A stretch of 64,000 nt of DNA. Source: Aporrectodea caliginosa (Eukaryota > Annelida > Clitellata > Crassiclitellata > Lumbricidae). Under the pieces are notes generated by a model. It worked only from the letters and a program-made list of their open reading frames with translations. It was not told where the DNA came from and made no database searches. Of this stretch, positions 58,701 to 64,000 are shown in pieces. The stretch spans positions 926,792 to 990,791 of the forward strand of contig JACEVL010000149.1 of the NCBI GenBank assembly GCA_020284085.1. The letters are read 5' to 3'. A program made the position numbers and the translations under genes. Position 1 is the stretch's first letter. The number at the start of each line of letters is the position of its first letter.

Positions 58701-60103
58701 GCACAATGTTCTGCAGCATTAAGACTTGTAGTACTGGCAGAGATAGTGGTCGTTGACTGCTTGGATATGTCACTGTGAGACACTGTGCCTTTTGGTTGAA
58801 GAAATACATAGTGCTTTATATCGGAGATGTATCCGAGAGAAATTGGATTGTGACAATCGCCAGAGCTGCTTGTAGGCCCAAGTGGCACGACGACGTTGCT
58901 GCCAGCCAATACTACATTGATTTGCCGACTGTAGACGCGACATGCAGAAGACAGCATGACGCCATCACCCCACTCTCCACGTTTAGACATTCTTTTCAGA
59001 TATTCGTCGTTAACTCGTGCAGAATGTTCCGCAGCTGCTGCTCCTTGTAAGAATGTGCATTTGAAGTCTTCCTCCAATGGAATATCAACTACCTCATCTC
59101 TGTGAGTTTCCAGGTAGCTGACTATATCTTGACGAACTGTTTCTGCTGAATGTGGCCATCCTAGTCCCAGGGCAATTGAAGCAAACATACAGTCACCGTC
59201 ACTGGGAACTTCACAGACAGTATATTCGTCTGTAAATATACCTGTAACATAAGTTACATAACATGGCCAATTTGCAGCAAAGGAAAAGTTGGAAGTTATA
59301 CACAGGGTAAGTAAGTAGCTCTTTTACTTGATGTGACAAACAGCACGCATAATCAACGGAATAGAGAAAAACAAGAATAGTTGCAGTACTTCAAATGTGA
59401 AACATTGAAAACGTGACGTAAAATTACAATGCTCAGTAATTTTAAAGACACCAGTTAAAAGAAGATTTTGTACAAATTAGTTTTACACTGTGGCAATATA
59501 TTATTTATGAGCTCTATGAGAATGAAGTAAAATTACGACAGTAATTTAAAAACACCAGTTGATAAAGGAACCATAATCAGGGGCTTCTATCCCTATACAC
59601 GGTGGGCTCAAGTTGAGCCCAGTGAAAAACAGGGGGGAGTGTTTCTTTTACAAGTTACAGATCTCTTCACTCACAGTAGGGGGAAGGAGAGGGATTGAGC
59701 CCGGTTGTTTAGGGGGATAGAAGCCCCTTACAAAGTTACCATAATTACTATTTACTAATCCTAACGGTATAACGGTTAAACCCTAGTTTACGTTGCTAAA
59801 TTATTTTACATTGTTGCTTTAAAATGGAAGCTGCAGGGATTGATGAGAATGATTTCTTGCCTAAATGGAAGTTTGATTAAATAGAAGCTGGATGATGGAA
59901 ATAATTGTTTCCGTAAGTATATAAAGTTGGATTGATGAAACTAGGTCTTTTCTTCAAGAGAAGCTTCGTTACTAATTATAACTAATAACCATAGGCGTTA
60001 TTACTAATAACCTGTCGTTACCTGTGTATTTCTTCGCTGGCTTTTGGCTGGCAAAAGATAGCACAATCTGTCGAAGTTTCTTATTTGGCGGCCCCGCAGA
60101 CAT
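55765..60103 (-). CDS. hAT-family transposase with N-terminal OTU domain, three exons
   Basis: Predicted to cut and paste its own element. Exons on the minus strand are 60103-60022, 59241-56642 and 56112-55765. Junctions are in phase (the split codon of exon 1 is completed by exon 2), giving 1009 residues with no internal stop. Exon 1 encodes MSAGPPNKKLRQIVLSFA. OTU-like protease domain, about 29-175: SDGDCMF with candidate Cys45 and KHYVFL with His171. A TTF-type zinc finger follows at about 290-325 (CAPCFIF). The RNase H-like core has Asp near 496 (MADETTD) and Asp near 566 (GKGFDGAS), then CSSHCLNLV. Exon 3 is the C-terminal dimerisation domain (CCCERSFSALRRLKTFLR). Intact frames suggest recent activity or host use. 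Starting at 60154 would add 17 residues. Confidence 0.87.
59579..59728. mobile_element. Small palindromic insertion in the transposase intron 1
   Basis: Inverted ends AGGGGCTTCTATCCC...GGGATAGAAGCCCCT and an internal GGGCTCAAGTTGAGCCC palindrome near the left end. AACCATAAT before it resembles TACCATAAT shortly after it, but no exact target duplication was found. Confidence 0.5.
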
Positions 60104-60714
60104 AATAATGACTATTGACGAATTGACGAATGAGTCGGAATGACGATAATACACAATAATTCGATTAGTACAATTTACTTGAAAAATACTGAAGTTAGGC
60201 GTTTGTTACCGGAAACGAAAACTGTGTCTGTGTGTCAGGAAATAGTATACGCCGTACGGTACAACATTCGCTTGAACAGTGCAGTAAGTAAGTAAATTGC
60301 ATGCAGATTTGTATGGCGATGGAGTTCGGGCAAGAGGAGGCAAATACGGGAAAATCCAAGAGGAGGCAACTGCCTCCTCCTGCCTTCATGTGGCTACGCC
60401 TATGAGCTGCTCATATACTTGACCAGCTATTAATGAGATTTTTCTTCTATGCGTTTGCGGCCACAATGCCATAGATGTCATAAAATATTTTTCATTAATG
60501 GTTACTGGGTGCTACATGGCACGCTCGCAAAGTGCGCTATGGGTCAAAAATGACCCATGCCGACGTTCTAGTGTTAAAATGTTCGTGATAGTACTAGGGC
60601 CTACTTATGCATTTTGTGAAGGAGTTTTCAGTGGGGCGTCAAGAATCATACATAGACTATCTGTTTCCAGAATAACGTTTGGAATTCAATCATATCAGCG
60701 ACCTGGTTCATATC

Positions 60715-60830
60715 GAACATTTATATAGCGCCTCCTTAAACTACTCAGAGGTGCTACCGACTCCAGCATGGCTAAAACGAACATAAAATGTAAATGTACA
60801 GCGCATATTGAGGAGTGCGTTTGTCAGGCG
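60715..60830 (-). mobile_element. LINE 3'-end fragment
   Basis: Shares CTCAGAGGTGCT, CCGACTCCAGCA and TATATAGC with the LINE end at 37010-37200. Too short to classify. Confidence 0.55.
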
Positions 60831-60891
60831 CTTGATTAAAGAAAAGATATTATTATTATTATTATTAAGTTAAGATGAGAATAAAACACAG

Positions 60892-60893
<2 letters not shown>

Positions 60894-60974
<81 letters not shown>

Positions 60975-61047
60975 GACAGACAGACAGAGACAGAGACAGA
61001 GACAGACAGAGACAGACACAGAGAGAGAGAGAGAGAGAGAGAGACTC
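60894..61047. repeat. (GACA)n/(GA)n microsatellite
   Basis: Poly-RQTD and poly-SVCL frames over it are artefacts. Confidence 0.95.
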
Positions 61048-61279
61048 AGAGGAGAAGAAGCGGAGGTCACTCGGATCCAGATCGAGGGGCCCACCACCAT
61101 GAAATAACGATTCTGCTCAGTGGAGGTACGGGCAAAAGCAACAAGGAGCAGGCCCTGCTCAGACGAGCGAAGGGATCGAGAGCCTCTATCACTTAATTAG
61201 GACAAGGCAACAGAGCTCGCGAAGGTAGGCAGGATCGAGCGAGGCCTATAGTAAGCAGCGCCAAACTTGGACAGCTATC

Positions 61280-61645
61280 CTATAGGCCTAAGCAATCCGC
61301 TGCTCGGTAGGTAGCCGGCGGAAAACATCAAGCATGTATCCAGAGACGTGGCCAAATTTGGGTACGCGGCCAACAAGGCGGGCAGAATAACGCAGGATCC
61401 GGTCCAGGCAACCCAGTCGACCAGCAGGGAAGCCAGCGTAGAGCGATCGAGCTACAATAGTCAAGTCTATAGTTGTGACGATCGAAGGCATGGATAAGGA
61501 TGGAAGCAGCTAGAGGCAGCGAGGGAGCGAGCGACAGTGCGGAGCTGGCGCAATTGGTAAAAGCAGTCACGGCTAAGGAGGTTGATATGGGGAGTAACGG
61601 TAAGCTTTCGGCCCAGGGTGACACCAAGGTCACGCGCATGCGCAT
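61280..61645 (-). pseudogene. LINE reverse-transcriptase fragment, frameshifted
   Basis: Two minus-strand frames together give LIHAF, RLDYCSS, LDRILRYSARLVGRVPKFGH and VFRRLPTEQRIA, the thumb region of CR1/L2-like reverse transcriptases. Neither frame is intact. Confidence 0.75.
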
Positions 61646-62087
61646 GACAGAGGAAAAAGCAACATGGGGGAAGGCGGCAGCGAGGGCAGCGATGTCCAGC
61701 GTAGCCAGTTGCTGGCGGGTTGTAGGTCTACCCTGATTTATCTTTTTCGATGATCGACCCTTCTCAAGGTCTATCCTAGTTCTAACAGTCGAATGCTCTA
61801 ATAAGAAAGGTCGTCCTGAAGAGGTAACACTGGCTTGAAGTGGACATATATTTCTACTTCCGGTAGGCTGTTTACTGGCTTCTTACCTACGCTTCTGCAT
61901 TGTTTTCGTATTATAAATCTAGCACTATTTATGTAGCACAGAGGCAATATCTTCAGGCTCGCCGACAGAAAATCAGGCTATACTCCTAGGCAGAACAGTC
62001 ACGGGCCTCTAAACTATCTTTAGGCTTTATGAGAATTTTTTAACGAAACAAATTGAAATAATAAAAGTGCGGGTTCCACTGTACGTA

Positions 62088-62088
<1 letters not shown>

Positions 62089-62130
<42 letters not shown>
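62089..62130. repeat. (TA)n microsatellite
   Basis: About 20 TA units in otherwise unremarkable DNA (61750-62540), where I see no gene. Confidence 0.9.
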
Positions 62131-62132
<2 letters not shown>

Positions 62133-62544
62133 AATAATGCAGCTATGACTCTATGAGTTCTTCTTTTGGTTCTCTGTCTTGCTGTAGGCAGGTTCGTCTT
62201 TGTACGTCCAATTTCCCCATTCATCACGTTTTCTGGCTCTTTCAGGTTCGTACCTCCATCATTTCCAACCATTCATCACGGTCTTTCTCCCTCCATTCTT
62301 CCCCTTCAGTTTGCTGTAATCTTCCTCCAACATCCAGTCGGCAACAATGGATCATTCTCGGTCTTCCTCATTTGTCTTCTCCATCCAGCTGACCCTCCAT
62401 TCTTCCCTCAATTATAATTCTGAGTCTTCCTTTCTTAGAGTCCATGTCTCTGATGCTATTATTCAGATGCTAATTTAAAAAATATAATTTTCAATTTTAT
62501 GCCAATCAAAAAGCAACTTTTCTGTAAGGTAATTCTTCTTCTTA

Positions 62545-62890
62545 TTATCTCTTCCATCAGTTTTCCGACGATGAGGCCCTTATGAAGCCTCTCCAGTGTT
62601 CTCTATTCCGTACTATGCTGCCGATCTTTGTTATGTCTGTACCCCTCTTCTGTAGGTCTTCTTGGATGTTGTCCATCCAGGTCCTTCCAGCCTTCCCCTG
62701 ACGTGACCGTGTAGCGCCGCATTCTTCTCCCGCCATCCGTCTCACGTGTCCGTATCATCGAAGGCCTCCCAATCTTCTATCACCGTCTCCGAGGTCTTTT
62801 CTTGTTTGATCATTCCTTATTTTGTCTCTCCTGCTTCTACCCATGATTCTCCTCAACCACCCCATTTCTTCCACCAATAGTCTTCTCTCA
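62545..62890 (-). pseudogene. LINE reverse-transcriptase C-terminal fragment
   Basis: The minus strand reads YGHVRRM, GRTWMDNIQEDLQKRG and NREHW, the same order as in the fragment at 20600-20955, so both belong to one LINE family. It is frame-broken at its 5' side. Confidence 0.78.
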
Positions 62891-62899
62891 TCCTCTTTC

Positions 62900-63526
62900 C
62901 TCAGGTAATAAGGAAAGAGAGTGTAAGGTAATATTCATATACTATTAAGTCCTATGACGGTCGCTAGAGTTCAAGGAACTGACAGCACAAGGTAACAAGG
63001 TAAAATAATCAGATGCTGGAAGTTTAAACTGACTGCACTGAAGTGTCAATAATATTATATTTAAAAAGGCATAAATAATAAACTTAGGCTTATAATATTT
63101 TTCATAAGTTCATTGCAGACCCTGCCCGGGTCCCTAAAAGTCGATAGCCCCTGGGCATTTGTCCCACTCCTGCCCCTCGGCAGGTCTGGATATAGCCTAT
63201 ACTATTAAGTCCTACTATATATAGTGGAATAGAGGATAAGTTGATAGGCCAACAATTCGTGTCAAAGTCTGCATAGGCTAATAATTGATTATAGACCTAT
63301 CTGTAGACTTCATCGGAGGCAAAACAATCGTAATTCAAAGTTCACTCGATCAACAACTGACAACTGAAACATTTCAAGATGAAAAATCTAGGGCTACCAT
63401 ACACACTTAAGATGTGTGCAGAAAATTATGAGGTATGCTTCAGGCTATATATATTATTAACAGTCGCTAACTTGGCCTATGTATTTAAACGTTCATCTCC
63501 GCGGATACAAGACCTCATGTAGGCCT

Positions 63527-63557
<31 letters not shown>

Positions 63558-63606
63558 ATTATATATATATATATATAATCAAATATATATATATATATGA
63601 ATTATG

Positions 63607-63655
<49 letters not shown>

Positions 63656-64000
63656 CGTATATATAATTATATATCAATATAGTCCATATTGATATAGGCT
63701 ATAGATTTCAATATTGATATTAAAATCATACGGGCTACTGATATAATTATGGTCGACTCGTTGGCCTACGTGTTTAGTCGCCCACACGGGCTTATCTATT
63801 ATAGCGAGGTTATCTATCGTCGAGGACGATCAGTTCAATTGTGTCGCAAACTGATGGTATGCAAGAGCCGTCCCCATGTACTTCACAGAAGACGCGGGCG
63901 TAAGACGAGTCCAGTAGATCGTCGCTTGCTGCACTGCAGTATAGGGCTCTATGTTAGGCAGGTCTGATCCGACGACAGCTTGTAAAGGCCGGGAAAATGC
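62900..64000. other. Gene-free right edge with TA repeats
   Basis: TA-rich runs at 63530-63700. The open frame at 63749-63967 has no recognisable domain. I see nothing else. Confidence 0.5.

Larger units (their letters stand above)
55327..60404 (-). mobile_element. Autonomous-looking OTU-hAT DNA transposon
   Basis: A 5.1-kb insertion in the second 169-bp unit of the surrounding piggyBac DNA. The right end, read inward, is CATAGGCGTAGCCACATGAA, with GAGGAGGCA subterminal motifs. The left end has GAGGAGGCA motifs too, but its terminus is less clear and the target duplication is only approximate (ATAGCTC / AGCTGCTC). It encodes a full transposase on the minus strand. Confidence 0.75.
53763..60573 (-). 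mobile_element. piggyBac element carrying an inserted hAT element
   Basis: TTAA at 53759-53762 and 60574-60577. Ends CACTAGAACATCGGC and, read inward from the right, CACTAGAACGTCGGC. A subterminal palindrome ATGGGTCATTTTTGACCCAT is near both ends. About 5.1 kb of it is the OTU-hAT element (55327-60404); the piggyBac part is about 1.7 kb and holds a broken transposase. Confidence 0.85.

Overview
This is a metazoan nuclear window, most likely from a marine invertebrate. The evidence is split genes with GT-AG introns, animal-specific gene families, tRNA-derived SINEs, and very dense simple repeats and DNA transposons. I cannot name the species. No prokaryotic operon, CRISPR array or rRNA is visible. 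Most long open frames here are translations of microsatellites and were discarded.

Three host genes can be reconstructed. (1) At 15139-15861 (+) lies a secreted precursor carrying four FLG-KR/RR-type repeats, which predict short peptides ending in Phe-Leu-amide, plus a six-cysteine module I do not recognise. (2) At 19031-43179 (+) lies a 12-coding-exon copper monooxygenase of the dopamine/tyramine beta-hydroxylase family, with every exon junction in phase and 676 residues. (3) At 46889-51668 (-) lies casein kinase II regulatory subunit beta in six coding exons, 222 residues. The last two genes are convergent, with stop codons 3.7 kb apart. A neuropeptide precursor next to a monoamine-synthesising enzyme suggests neural expression for both, but nothing in the sequence shows a functional link.

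A fourth intact coding unit at 55765-60103 (-) is a 1009-residue hAT-type transposase with an OTU-like cysteine protease domain at its N-terminus. It sits in an element of about 5 kb that landed inside a decayed piggyBac element (53763-60573, TTAA on both sides).

Layout: 1-15 kb is gene-free, with hAT, piggyBac and Helitron copies and long satellites. 15-16 kb is the peptide gene. 16-19 kb holds SINEs and ATT/ACT repeats. 19-43 kb is the hydroxylase gene, whose introns hold a 31-bp minisatellite, a 2.4-kb GATA-like satellite, LINE 3' ends, a Helitron and several hAT copies. 43-47 kb holds SINEs and a hAT copy. 47-52 kb is CK2 beta. 52-61 kb is the nested transposons. 61-64 kb holds LINE remnants and TA repeats.

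At least a dozen elements could be bounded by eye, from inverted ends plus target-site duplications (8 bp for hAT, TTAA for piggyBac). Two host splice sites sit inside short tandem duplications: the donor of hydroxylase exon 1 and the acceptor of CK2 beta exon 2.
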